Below, one piece after another: positions 6,379-13,253 of a stretch of DNA of 16,109 nt. Source of the DNA: Syntrophaceae bacterium UBA6252 (GTDB taxonomy: Bacteria > Desulfobacterota > Syntrophia > Syntrophales > UBA6807); contig DJVQ01000069.1 in assembly GCA_002441265.1 (NCBI GenBank), positions 109,392 to 125,500 on the forward strand, given 5' to 3'. The translations under genes and the position numbers were made by a program. The notes under the pieces are model-generated. The model was not told where the DNA came from. It saw only the letters and a program-made list of their open reading frames with translations, and made no database searches. Numbering within the stretch: the first letter of the stretch is position 1; each line of letters starts with the position of its first letter.

Positions 6379-6403
6379 GCCTGCTCTCGGCGGGCTTTCT
6401 TTT
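6379..6403 (+). terminator. Weak terminator-like hairpin between leuD and leuB
   Basis: GCCTGC (6379-6384), loop TCTCG, GCGGGC (6390-6395), one G-U pair, then TTTCTTTT. The stem is short, so if it acts it would give only partial termination, lowering leuB transcript relative to leuCD. It sits just before the GGAGGT ribosome-binding site of leuB. Confidence 0.35.
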
Positions 6404-6430
6404 GCACTGTAAACACATGGAGGTAGTGGA

Positions 6431-7495
6431 ATGCGTGAGTACGACATCGCTGTGATCCCCGGTGACGGGACCGGTCCGGAGGTTATCGCCGAGGCCCTGA
6501 AGGCCCTCAAAGCCCTTTCGGAGACGGGAGGGCCCGCCTTCCGTTTTACCGAGTACGACCTTGGCGGGGAGCGCTACCTCCGCACGGGGGATCTCCTCCC
6601 GGACTCCACGGTGAACGAACTGCGCCAGTTCCACGCCATTCTTCTCGGGGCCATCGGGCACCCGAAGGTCAAACCGGGCGTCCTGGAACAGAATGTCCTT
6701 CTGCGGCTTCGCTTCGATCTGGATCTTTACATCAACCTCAGGCCGGTCGTCCTTCTGCCGGGAGTGTACACCCCCCTGAAGGACAAAGGGCCGGCGGACA
6801 TCGATTTCGTCGTCGTCCGTGAGAACACGGAGGGGCTCTACGCGGGAAGCGGCGGATTCCTGAGGAAGGGGACGGCGGATGAAGTGGCCGTCCAGGAGTC
6901 CATCAACACCCGCCGGGGGGTCGAACGGTGCCTCCGCTATGCCTTCGAGTACTGCCGGAAAAGAAACCGCAGGAAGAAGCTGACCCTCTGCGGGAAGACG
7001 AACGTGCTCACCTACGCCTTCGACCTGTGGGATCGGGCCTTCCGGGAATGCGCCAGGGACTACCCCGAGGTGGAGACCGATTACGCCCACGTGGACGCCA
7101 TCTGCATGTGGATGGTGAAGAACCCCGAGTTCTTCGACGTGATCGTGACGGACAACATGTTCGGCGATATCATCACCGACCTGGGGGCCATGATCCAGGG
7201 GGGGCTCGGGATCGCCGCCGGGGGAAACATCCATCCCGGGAAGACCTCCATGTTCGAGCCCATCGGGGGCTCGGCGCCCAAGTACGCGGGGACGAACAAG
7301 ATCAACCCCGTTGCGGCCGTCTACGCCGCCCAGATGATGCTGGAAACCCTGGGAGAGGACGAAGGGGCGTCGAAACTCTTTGACGCCATCGTGAAGGTCG
7401 TGAAGAACGACCTGAAAAGCATGGATGCGGGAAAAATGGGCTGCGGGACCCGCGAGGTGGGGGATCTCACCGCCCGGTACATCCGCACGGCCTGA
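6431..7495 (+). CDS. leuB: 3-isopropylmalate/3-methylmalate dehydrogenase (beta-decarboxylating)
   Basis: NAD-dependent oxidative decarboxylase that turns beta-methylmalate into 2-oxobutanoate (or 3-isopropylmalate into 2-oxoisocaproate). 354 residues. IPGDGTGPEV (9-18) opens the fold. LLRLRFDLDLYINLRP supplies the substrate-binding arginines. Catalytic residues appear as Tyr137 in ENTEGLYAG, Lys189 in CGKTNVL, Asp222 in HVDA, and Asp246/Asp250 in NMFGDIITD, aligning with Thermus LeuB Lys185, Asp217, Asp241 and Asp245. The specificity loop reads RENTEGLYAG, as in archaeal LeuB and isocitrate/homoisocitrate/tartrate-type relatives, not the bacterial RELTGGIYFG. The operon places it in the citramalate route. 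GGAGGT lies 7 nt before the ATG. Confidence 0.9.
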   Translation: MREYDIAVIPGDGTGPEVIAEALKALKALSETGGPAFRFTEYDLGGERYLRTGDLLPDSTVNELRQFHAILLGAIGHPKVKPGVLEQNVLLRLRFDLDLYINLRPVVLLPGVYTPLKDKGPADIDFVVVRENTEGLYAGSGGFLRKGTADEVAVQESINTRRGVERCLRYAFEYCRKRNRRKKLTLCGKTNVLTYAFDLWDRAFRECARDYPEVETDYAHVDAICMWMVKNPEFFDVIVTDNMFGDIITDLGAMIQGGLGIAAGGNIHPGKTSMFEPIGGSAPKYAGTNKINPVAAVYAAQMMLETLGEDEGASKLFDAIVKVVKNDLKSMDAGKMGCGTREVGDLTARYIRTA

Positions 7496-7508
7496 GGCCA
7501 CGGTCAAA

Positions 7509-7541
7509 AAAGGGGTGCCCCCCGTCGGGGGGCACCCCTTT
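7509..7541. terminator. Bidirectional intrinsic terminator
   Basis: GGGGTGCCCCCC (7512-7523), loop GTC, GGGGGGCACCCC (7527-7538): a 12-bp perfect GC stem. The plus strand has a short TTT tail for the leuB transcript. On the minus strand the preceding AAAAAA reads as T6, a strong tail for the converging lipoprotein gene. Confidence 0.92.
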
Positions 7542-7552
7542 CGCTTCGATGC

Positions 7553-8635
7553 TTACGGTTTTCCCCGTTTCAACTGCTCTCCCAGCAACTTCTGGTTGTC
7601 GATGGCCTTTTGAGTCCGTTTCAGGGCGCTCGTGATGTTGTCGTCCGGTTTCATCATGAGCCGGTCCGCCTGGTGGTAGAAGGTGAGCGCCGTCCCGAAG
7701 TCCCCCCGGCTTTCCGCGCAGACCCCGAGGTTGAACAGGATGGCCGGGGAGTCCGGCGCCTCGGTGCGGGCATCCTCCCAGAGTTCGCAGGCCCGGTCCA
7801 TCCGGTCCTTGCCGGCGAACTCGATCCCCTGTTTCAGCTTTTCCACGGCTTCCTTCGTCGGGATCATGTCCTTCGAATTCATGAGGGCGATTTCCTCGGT
7901 CGTGTAGAAGGGCGCGATGTCCGTGCGGAACCGTTTTTTCACGTTGTCCTTCACCCGTTTCAGGAGCACTTCCTTCGCCTCGACGAGTCCCGTGTCGTCG
8001 CACCCGTAGGATCGGGCCGTGTCGTTCAGGTTTTCCGCGTACAGGATCTGGCCGGTGCTCACGTCCACCAGCTTGGGGGCGACGGAGAAACTGGCCACCC
8101 GGTCGGTGCAGCGGACGTACTTGTGGACATAGCGCACGCAGGGACCCTGGTACGGTTTCCCGTCCTTGTCCTTGAGGATCTTGTACTGGGCGCATTCCGT
8201 CCGGGTCTGGGTGGTCACGGTGTCGCTGACGTCATTGGCCGTGACGGTGCCCGTGTAGATCCCCTGCGCCCCCAGCATCCGCCCCACCGTCGAGGCCGTC
8301 TTTTCGTCGAGAAGCCCCGACTGGGAAAGCTGCAGTTCGCTCAAGGTCTTGTTGATGCTCATCCGGTCCACCAGGGTGAAGTACGGCTTTCCGCCGATCA
8401 TCACGCTCGCCAGGACCGATTCCAGTTCCGATGCGAAAGCCGCTCCGTCCTTGCCCTCGAAGGGGAGAACGGCCACGGTTCTCGTCAGCGACGCCTCATG
8501 GTACTTGGCGGGCTGGAGCATGTTCACCTTGATCTTGGTGGCACAGCCGGAGACAAGAAACAGGACGATGATCGCCGCTGCCGCAATGGCGCGCGGGAAA
8601 ACAGGGCCGGAAACGCACTTTTCCATTTTTTTCAT
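7553..8635 (-). CDS. Outer-membrane lipoprotein with CsgG/LpoB-like domain and TPR
   Basis: A 360-residue predicted lipoprotein. An N-terminal signal peptide ends in the lipobox LVSGC with lipidated Cys31; the next residue is Ala rather than Asp, which by the Lol rule predicts the outer membrane. Residues 50-240 look like a CsgG/LpoB-type domain: TRTVAVLPFEG, then YFTLVDR at 85-91, and VSTGQILYAE at 192-201. Four Cys (148, 166, 176, 212) lie in or beside an insertion within this domain. Residues 264-330 form TPR-like helices (ACELWEDARTEAPDSPAILF, then a second copy). Start ATG 8635 puts the signal peptide at the N-terminus; the frame remains open to 8728 but without a signal. Function unknown; an envelope assembly or secretion accessory is plausible. 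Confidence 0.85.
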   Translation of the reverse strand: MKKMEKCVSGPVFPRAIAAAAIIVLFLVSGCATKIKVNMLQPAKYHEASLTRTVAVLPFEGKDGAAFASELESVLASVMIGGKPYFTLVDRMSINKTLSELQLSQSGLLDEKTASTVGRMLGAQGIYTGTVTANDVSDTVTTQTRTECAQYKILKDKDGKPYQGPCVRYVHKYVRCTDRVASFSVAPKLVDVSTGQILYAENLNDTARSYGCDDTGLVEAKEVLLKRVKDNVKKRFRTDIAPFYTTEEIALMNSKDMIPTKEAVEKLKQGIEFAGKDRMDRACELWEDARTEAPDSPAILFNLGVCAESRGDFGTALTFYHQADRLMMKPDDNITSALKRTQKAIDNQKLLGEQLKRGKP

Positions 8636-8822
8636 GGACCCCCCCCGGGATGGAATTTCCGATGAACCACGGTATGCGCGGAATCGAATCGTTCCGTTCT
8701 TTTTACCCCTCATTTCCGTTTGAAACAAGTTTTTTTCACCCCGGTGCGCCGCTAGCCGTCCCGGCCGGCCGGGAGGCCCCTTCCCCGCGGCTTTTCGTGC
8801 CGGAATGCCCCCCTTTTATCAG
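8636..8822. other. Divergent intergenic region upstream of the lipoprotein gene
   Basis: Non-coding. A weak minus-strand promoter candidate is TTGTTT (8728-8723), 17 nt, TAAAAA (8705-8700), for the lipoprotein. GC-rich inverted repeats occur around 8760-8775 (CCGGCCGG). No RNA gene is recognised. The plus-strand promoter begins at 8823. Confidence 0.4.
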
Positions 8823-8851
8823 TTGACAGGGGTTCGATTTGAATATACATT
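8823..8851 (+). promoter_or_regulatory. Sigma-70 promoter of the yciO-like/RNase E/G operon
   Basis: TTGACA (8823-8828), 17 nt, TACATT (8846-8851). It has the same -35 and -10 boxes as the minus-strand promoter at 2384-2357. Transcription near 8857 rules out the upstream TTG at 8839 as a start codon and leaves a 5' UTR of about 93 nt. Confidence 0.68.
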
Positions 8852-8889
8852 TGCTGCACTCGACGGGACACCGATGCCGTTCCGCAGGG

Positions 8890-8923
8890 AATTCCGCGGC
8901 GGGAAGCGGATTCGCCGCGAATT
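8890..8923 (+). promoter_or_regulatory. 5'-UTR hairpin upstream of the yciO-like gene
   Basis: CGCGGCG (8895-8901) pairs with CGCCGCG (8913-8919), extended by AATT (8890-8893) with AATT (8920-8923) across a one-base bulge: 11 pairs, loop of 11 nt. It ends about 16 nt before the GGGAAGAGG ribosome-binding site. No U-tail. A stability or processing role is possible. Confidence 0.5.
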
Positions 8924-8949
8924 TGTCTCCGTCGATATGGGAAGAGGCT

Positions 8950-9558
8950 ATGCTGGTTTCGATCAACAGGGAGAACCCCCAGGTGCGGCTCGTCCGGAAA
9001 GCCGTCGATGTCCTGGAGGAAGGCGGGATCATCATCTATCCCACGGACACGGTTTACGGGATCGGGTGCGATCTTCTCAACCGGCGGGCCATCGAGAGAA
9101 TCTACGACATCAAGCAACGGAGCAGAAAGCAGCCCTTCAGCTTTGTCTGCGCCGATTTAAAGGACATCAGCAATTACGCCATTGTTCCCAACTATGCCTA
9201 CAAGGCCATGAAGCGGCTCCTTCCGGGCCCGTATACCTTCATCCTTGAAGCCTCCCGCCTTGTGCCCAGAATCATCATGCCCAAGCGGAAAACGGTGGGG
9301 ATCCGTGTTCCAGACAACCGGATCTGCCTCGCCGTTGTTTCCACGCTGGGGCGACCGATCATCAGCACAAGCGTGACGACGGCGGGGGATGAAATCATGA
9401 CCGATCCCGAGGAGATCGACGAGAAATTCCGTCACCGCGTGGACATGGTGATCGACGGCGGGGTCCTCCCGCCGGCGGAGTCGTCCGTGGTGAGTTTTCT
9501 CGAAGAGTCGCCGGAGGTCGTCCGTGTGGGCAAAGGGGACGTGAGCATGTTCGGATAG
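8950..9558 (+). CDS. YrdC/Sua5/YciO-family protein (YciO-like)
   Basis: 202 residues of the Sua5/YrdC fold. Family motifs: YPTDTVYGIG (30-39), KQRS (55-58, the KxR[S/T] nucleotide/carbonate motif), PGPYTFIL (92-99), KTVGIRVPDN (114-123) and STSVTTAG. Across its length, including NPQVRL near the N-terminus, DPEEI and the VVRVGKGDV end, it resembles E. coli YciO more than TsaC. TsaC makes threonylcarbamoyl-AMP for the tRNA t6A modification; YciO proteins share the fold, but their main role is less certain. Unlike E. coli YciO, the KQRS motif is intact, so TC-AMP synthase activity is possible. ATG 8950 with GGGAAGAGG upstream is chosen because upstream in-frame codons lie in the promoter. It lies 8 nt before the RNase E/G gene. 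Confidence 0.85.
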   Translation: MLVSINRENPQVRLVRKAVDVLEEGGIIIYPTDTVYGIGCDLLNRRAIERIYDIKQRSRKQPFSFVCADLKDISNYAIVPNYAYKAMKRLLPGPYTFILEASRLVPRIIMPKRKTVGIRVPDNRICLAVVSTLGRPIISTSVTTAGDEIMTDPEEIDEKFRHRVDMVIDGGVLPPAESSVVSFLEESPEVVRVGKGDVSMFG

Positions 9559-9566
9559 GAAATCAT

Positions 9567-11552
9567 ATGACAAAAAAGATGCTTATCAACGCCATCGACG
9601 AGGAAGAGAGCAGGATGGCCATCGTCGACAACGGGAAGCTTGTCGAGTTCAACATCCAGCTTGCCGTAAAGGAACCCATCACCGGAAACATCTACAAGGG
9701 AATCGTTCAGAAGGTCGAAAAGGGGCTTCAGGCCGCCTTTGTCGATTTCGGGGCGGGGAAGAACGGCTTTCTGCCCTTTCGGGACGTGAACTACGAACTA
9801 CTGGGGCAGAAGGAGGAGGGCGACGCCTCCGGAAAGTCCCGGTCGCGGCCGGGCCTGAAGGCGAAGCAGGAACTCTTTGTCCAGGTCGTCCGGGAAGGGA
9901 TCCAGAACAAGGGGGCCATGCTGACGAACAACCTCTCCCTGCCGGGACGGTACCTCGTTCTCATGCCGAACCGGAAAAGTGCCGGCATCTCCCGGAAGAT
10001 CGAGGACGAGGCGGACAGGAAACGCCTCAAGACGATGATGGACGAAATCACCGAGAAGGAGGGTTTCGGATTCATCGTCCGCACGGCGGGGACCCAGAGG
10101 ACGAAGCAGGAGATCCTGCGGGACTACCAGATGCTCATCCGCCTGTGGAAGGACATCATGAAAAAGGCGGAGAAGCTCGCAGCGCCGGCCCTCGTCTACC
10201 GGGAGAGCGATTTCGCCGTCCGTTCCCTCAGGGACTATTACTCGTCGGACATCGAGGAGATCCTGGTGGACCATGCGGACACCTACCGCAACATGCGGGC
10301 CTATTTCAAGGCCGTGTCCCCGAGAAACGTGAAGGTGATCAAGCATTACAAGGAAGAAATCCCCCTGTTCGAGAAGTTCGCCATCGAGGGCCAGATCGAG
10401 GAGGTGTACCGGGAGCGGGTCTTTCTGAAATCGGGAGGGCATCTCTTCATCAAGCCCACCGAGGCCATGATCACCATCGACGTGAACTCGGGCAAGGGAA
10501 CGAGCCGGAAGGATGTGGAGGAAACGGCGTACCGGACGAATCTTGATGCGGCGGAGGAAATCGCCCGGCAGCTCCGGCTCCGGGACCTGGGCGGGCTCGT
10601 GGTGATCGACTTCATCGACATGGAGGACCGGAAGCACGTCGCCCAGATCGAGAAGGCGTTCAAGAACGCGCTGAGCATCGACCGCTCGCGGATCCAGCTT
10701 TCCAAGATTTCCCGGTTCGGCATGCTCGAACTGACCCGCCAGAAAAAGCAGTCCACCATCCAGGAAATCAGCCATGTCCAGTGCCCCCACTGCAAGGGCA
10801 CGGGAATCCGCCCCTCCTTGGAGTCGCTTGCCCTTCGGATCTACCGGAAGATCAAGGGGGAGTCGGTGAGCGGCACCTGCGCCACCATCAAGGTGCTTCT
10901 CCCCCCCGAGGTCAGCGATTACCTTCTGAACCAGAAAAGGAGCGAGCTCGCCAAGCTCGAAACGCTCTACCAGACGGGGATCCAGCTCCGGGGGAGCTAC
11001 AACGTTCCCTGGGGGGATTTCGAACTGGAGATCGTAAGAAAGGAACCGGAGGGATTGCCGGAACCCTCCCGGGTGCCCGAACAGGCGGCGGAAGGGAAGG
11101 CGGCCCGGAGGGAAAAGGAAAAGGAAAAGGGGAAAGAGAAAGAAAAAGAGAAGGAAAAGGAGAAGGAGAAGGAAAAAGAACAGGTAAAAGCGGCGGAGGG
11201 GGAACCGGAGGTAAAGAAGAAAAGCCGGTCGCGGCGGAGAAGGAGACGGGGCAAGAAGAAACCCCCCGCGGCGGTCGAGGGCGCGGCTGTTCCGGGAAGC
11301 CTCGAGGGAGCGGAAACGGCGCCCGTGGCGACGCCGGAAGGCGGCGAAGGGCCTGAGCCGCCCCCCTGGGAGGGGATGGACAGCTTTGAGGGAATGGAAT
11401 CGACGCCCCGGTCGCTCCCGGAAGGACCCGGAGAGGCCCCGGAAGCCCCGCCGGCGGCAGGCCGCGAGGAACCGGAAAGTTCGCAGGAGCCCTCGTCGGC
11501 CGGAGAACCCTCGGAGAAATCGAAAAAAGAACCGGAGAGCCCGGCGGAATAA
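9567..11552 (+). CDS. Ribonuclease E/G family endoribonuclease
   Basis: Endonuclease for rRNA maturation and mRNA decay. An S1 RNA-binding domain (about 36-110, with an insertion rich in Gly/Ser/Arg/Lys near 82-100) starts at GNIYKGIVQKVEKGLQAAFV. The 5' sensor/RNase H-like part follows. Catalytic Asp305 (TIDVNSG) and Asp348 (VVIDFIDMED) match E. coli RNase E Asp303/Asp346 with a constant offset of 2. Cys406/Cys409 (CPHC) match the inter-protomer zinc link. The core ends near 490. The remaining ~170 residues are a low-complexity tail: Lys-Glu repeats (515-538), an Arg/Lys block (550-565) and a Pro/Glu-rich acidic end. The total of 661 is between RNase G (~490) and E. coli RNase E (1061). The start ATG follows GGATAGGA overlapping the previous stop. 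Confidence 0.93.
   Translation: MTKKMLINAIDEEESRMAIVDNGKLVEFNIQLAVKEPITGNIYKGIVQKVEKGLQAAFVDFGAGKNGFLPFRDVNYELLGQKEEGDASGKSRSRPGLKAKQELFVQVVREGIQNKGAMLTNNLSLPGRYLVLMPNRKSAGISRKIEDEADRKRLKTMMDEITEKEGFGFIVRTAGTQRTKQEILRDYQMLIRLWKDIMKKAEKLAAPALVYRESDFAVRSLRDYYSSDIEEILVDHADTYRNMRAYFKAVSPRNVKVIKHYKEEIPLFEKFAIEGQIEEVYRERVFLKSGGHLFIKPTEAMITIDVNSGKGTSRKDVEETAYRTNLDAAEEIARQLRLRDLGGLVVIDFIDMEDRKHVAQIEKAFKNALSIDRSRIQLSKISRFGMLELTRQKKQSTIQEISHVQCPHCKGTGIRPSLESLALRIYRKIKGESVSGTCATIKVLLPPEVSDYLLNQKRSELAKLETLYQTGIQLRGSYNVPWGDFELEIVRKEPEGLPEPSRVPEQAAEGKAARREKEKEKGKEKEKEKEKEKEKEKEQVKAAEGEPEVKKKSRSRRRRRRGKKKPPAAVEGAAVPGSLEGAETAPVATPEGGEGPEPPPWEGMDSFEGMESTPRSLPEGPGEAPEAPPAAGREEPESSQEPSSAGEPSEKSKKEPESPAE
11107..11180 (+). 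repeat. 74-nt uninterrupted homopurine tract in the RNase E/G gene
   Basis: From 11107 to 11180 every plus-strand base is A or G, made of degenerate GAAAAG/GAGAAG hexamers encoding Lys-Glu repeats. Such tracts are prone to slippage in whole-codon or hexamer steps, and can adopt triplex structure. Confidence 0.9.
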
Positions 11553-12374
11553 TCAGACGAGTTTTCCCAGTTCCTTCGACCGGAGGGTGGCCGCTTCAAC
11601 CGCCGAAATGAGGGTGGCCCGGAGCCTTCCCGTCTCCAGCGCGTGAATGCCCGCGATGGTCGTCCCTCCGGGAGAGGTGACCATGTCCTTCAACTGGCCG
11701 GGGTGTTTTCCCCCCTCGAGCACGAGTTTCGCCGCCCCGAGAAGGGTCTGGGCGGCGAGACGGGTGGCCGTGTCCCGGGGCAGCCCCATTTTGACCCCCC
11801 CGTCGGAAAGCGCCTCGATCATGATGAAAGCGTAAGCCGGCCCGCTTCCGCTCAGTCCCGTCACCGCGTCCATGAGTTCTTCCCGGACGACGACCGTCGT
11901 TCCCAGACCGTCGAAGATCCTCTTTGCAGCGAGCACGTCCCGTTCCGTGGCGTGAGCCCCCCCGGCCAGCGCGGTGGCCCCTTCCCCGACGAGGGCGGGA
12001 GTGTTCGGCATGACCCGGACGACGGGGTGTTTCCCCTCTCCCAGATGGCCCTCGATGAATCGGATGGGGATGCCCGCGGCGATGGACACGAGGAGTTTTG
12101 AGGGGTCCAGGAAGGACCGGATGTCCTCGAGCAGTTCCCTCACGTTCTGGGGCTTCACTGCGACGACGACCAGGTCGGCGAAGGAGACCGCTTCGTGGTT
12201 GTCGGCGCCGGCGCGGAACGGGTATTTCCCCTTCAGATATTCGAGCCGGGGAACGGATGCGTCGGTCACGACCAGGGATTCGGGCGGAACCAGCTCCGAG
12301 GCCAGAATCCCGGAGGCGATCACCTCTCCCATGTTTCCCCCGCCGAGGATGGCGATTTTCTTCCCTTTCAGCAT
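11553..12374 (-). CDS. proC: Pyrroline-5-carboxylate reductase
   Basis: Last step of proline synthesis: NAD(P)H reduction of 1-pyrroline-5-carboxylate. 273 residues, normal length. Rossmann loop GGGNMGEVIASG (11-22), VAVKPQ (71-76), VMPNTPA (121-127), SGSGPAY (165-171), and the C-terminal dimerisation signature from DGGVKMGLPR to DMVTSPGGTTIAG (230-242). ATG 12374 is preceded by AGGAGGG about 10 nt away; the frame is open further upstream, but that part would cross the promoter. Its stop codon (11553-11555) touches the RNase E/G stop (11550-11552) with no spacer. Divergent from yggT, a common proC neighbour. Confidence 0.95.
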   Translation of the reverse strand: MLKGKKIAILGGGNMGEVIASGILASELVPPESLVVTDASVPRLEYLKGKYPFRAGADNHEAVSFADLVVVAVKPQNVRELLEDIRSFLDPSKLLVSIAAGIPIRFIEGHLGEGKHPVVRVMPNTPALVGEGATALAGGAHATERDVLAAKRIFDGLGTTVVVREELMDAVTGLSGSGPAYAFIMIEALSDGGVKMGLPRDTATRLAAQTLLGAAKLVLEGGKHPGQLKDMVTSPGGTTIAGIHALETGRLRATLISAVEAATLRSKELGKLV

Positions 12375-12426
12375 GTCGCGGTGCCCTCCTTCGCTGCGTT
12401 TTTCCCTGCAGGGATAAAGTAAGGGC

Positions 12427-12465
12427 AATATATACCTTGACTTTTTCCCATGCAATCATTATTTA
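12427..12465. promoter_or_regulatory. Overlapping divergent promoters of proC and yggT
   Basis: Minus strand: TTGCAT (12455-12450), 17 nt, TATATT (12432-12427) for proC. Plus strand: TTGACT (12437-12442), 17 nt, TATTTA (12460-12465) for yggT. The footprints interleave, so one polymerase would hinder the other. The proC promoter is the more convincing. Confidence 0.5.
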
Positions 12466-12498
12466 ACCCATAACACATCAGCAACCACGGGGGAACCC

Positions 12499-12798
12499 AT
12501 GTTCGTCGCAGCGAATTTTATCGAGGCCGTTGCGCGGATCCTGGACATCGGCCTTACCATTTACATGTGGATCATCGTCATCCGGGCGGTGCTTTCCTGG
12601 GTGAATCCCGATCCCTACAATGCAATCGTCCAGTTTCTCTTCCGGGTGACCGAACCGGTCCTCTACCGGGTCCGCCGGTTCCTGCCTTTCGGGAACCTGG
12701 GGATCGACTTTTCTCCGATCATCGTCATCCTGGTCATCATTTTTCTCCAGAGCTTCCTCATCCGGAGCCTCTACCAGCTTGCCCTCCAGTTTAAATAG
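12499..12798 (+). CDS. yggT: YggT family integral membrane protein
   Basis: A 99-residue inner-membrane protein with two hydrophobic helices (about 10-33 and 68-92) separated by the conserved YggT stretch from AVLSWVNPDPYN to TEPVLYRVRRFLP. The molecular role is not settled; homologues (YlmG) sit next to divIVA and sepF in Gram-positive bacteria and affect osmotic tolerance, nucleoid or plastid division. GGGGGAA precedes the ATG. The next gene begins 8 nt after the stop. Confidence 0.9.
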   Translation: MFVAANFIEAVARILDIGLTIYMWIIVIRAVLSWVNPDPYNAIVQFLFRVTEPVLYRVRRFLPFGNLGIDFSPIIVILVIIFLQSFLIRSLYQLALQFK

Positions 12799-12806
12799 GA
12801 GGTCCC

Positions 12807-13253
12807 ATGGAACAGATCACTCCTTTGGACATCCACAACCAGCAGTTCCGGGTCCGTTTCCGCGGGTTCGACATCCGGGAGGTGGACCGGTTTCTCGATA
12901 CCGTCGCCCGGCAACTGGAGGAACGGATCGCGGAAAACGACCGGCTCAAGGAAACCGTCGCCGCCCTCGAGACGCGGATCTCCGAACTGGAGCAAAGCGC
13001 GGGCGATACGCAAAGGAGGGAAATCGAGGAGTTGGAAGCATCCCGGGACGCCCTCCTCGGGGAGGCGAAAAAGGCGGCCGAGGAGATCCTGGAAGGCTCC
13101 CGGAGGGAGGTGGAATCCCTGAGGGGCGAAGTGGAACGGCTGGAACAGATGAAGAGAAGCCTCGACGAATACTTTGAATATTTCCTCTATTTCAACGAGA
13201 AGGTCCTCCAGTCCTGGCAGAAGTCCAGGAAAAAAACCGAGGAGACGGAATGA
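12807..13253 (+). CDS. DivIVA-domain coiled-coil protein
   Basis: 148 residues. The N-terminal DivIVA lipid-binding domain is seen as ITPLDIHNQQFRVRFRGFD followed by IREVDRFLDTVARQL (4-38), then a long coiled coil (about 38-125) rich in Glu/Lys/Leu heptads, and a short aromatic C-terminus (SLDEYFEYFLYF). It is shorter than Bacillus DivIVA (164). DivIVA proteins sense curved membrane and recruit division or polar factors; the partner here is unknown. A textbook TAGGAGGT lies just upstream. It overlaps yggU by 4 nt (ATGA), indicating translational coupling. Confidence 0.88.
   Translation: MEQITPLDIHNQQFRVRFRGFDIREVDRFLDTVARQLEERIAENDRLKETVAALETRISELEQSAGDTQRREIEELEASRDALLGEAKKAAEEILEGSRREVESLRGEVERLEQMKRSLDEYFEYFLYFNEKVLQSWQKSRKKTEETE

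Noticed and set aside
6347..7507. 386-codon minus-strand open frame over leuB
   Set aside because: Shadow of leuB; it would also run through the leuD-leuB spacer and lacks recognisable protein features.
7610..8665. 351-codon plus-strand open frame opposite the lipoprotein gene
   Set aside because: The minus-strand product has a lipobox, CsgG-like domain, TPRs and its own terminator; the plus-strand translation is compositional noise.
8839..8949. 37-residue N-terminal extension of the YciO-like protein from a TTG at 8839
   Set aside because: The TTG lies within the promoter between the -35 and -10 boxes, upstream of the likely transcript start; homologues begin near ATG 8950.
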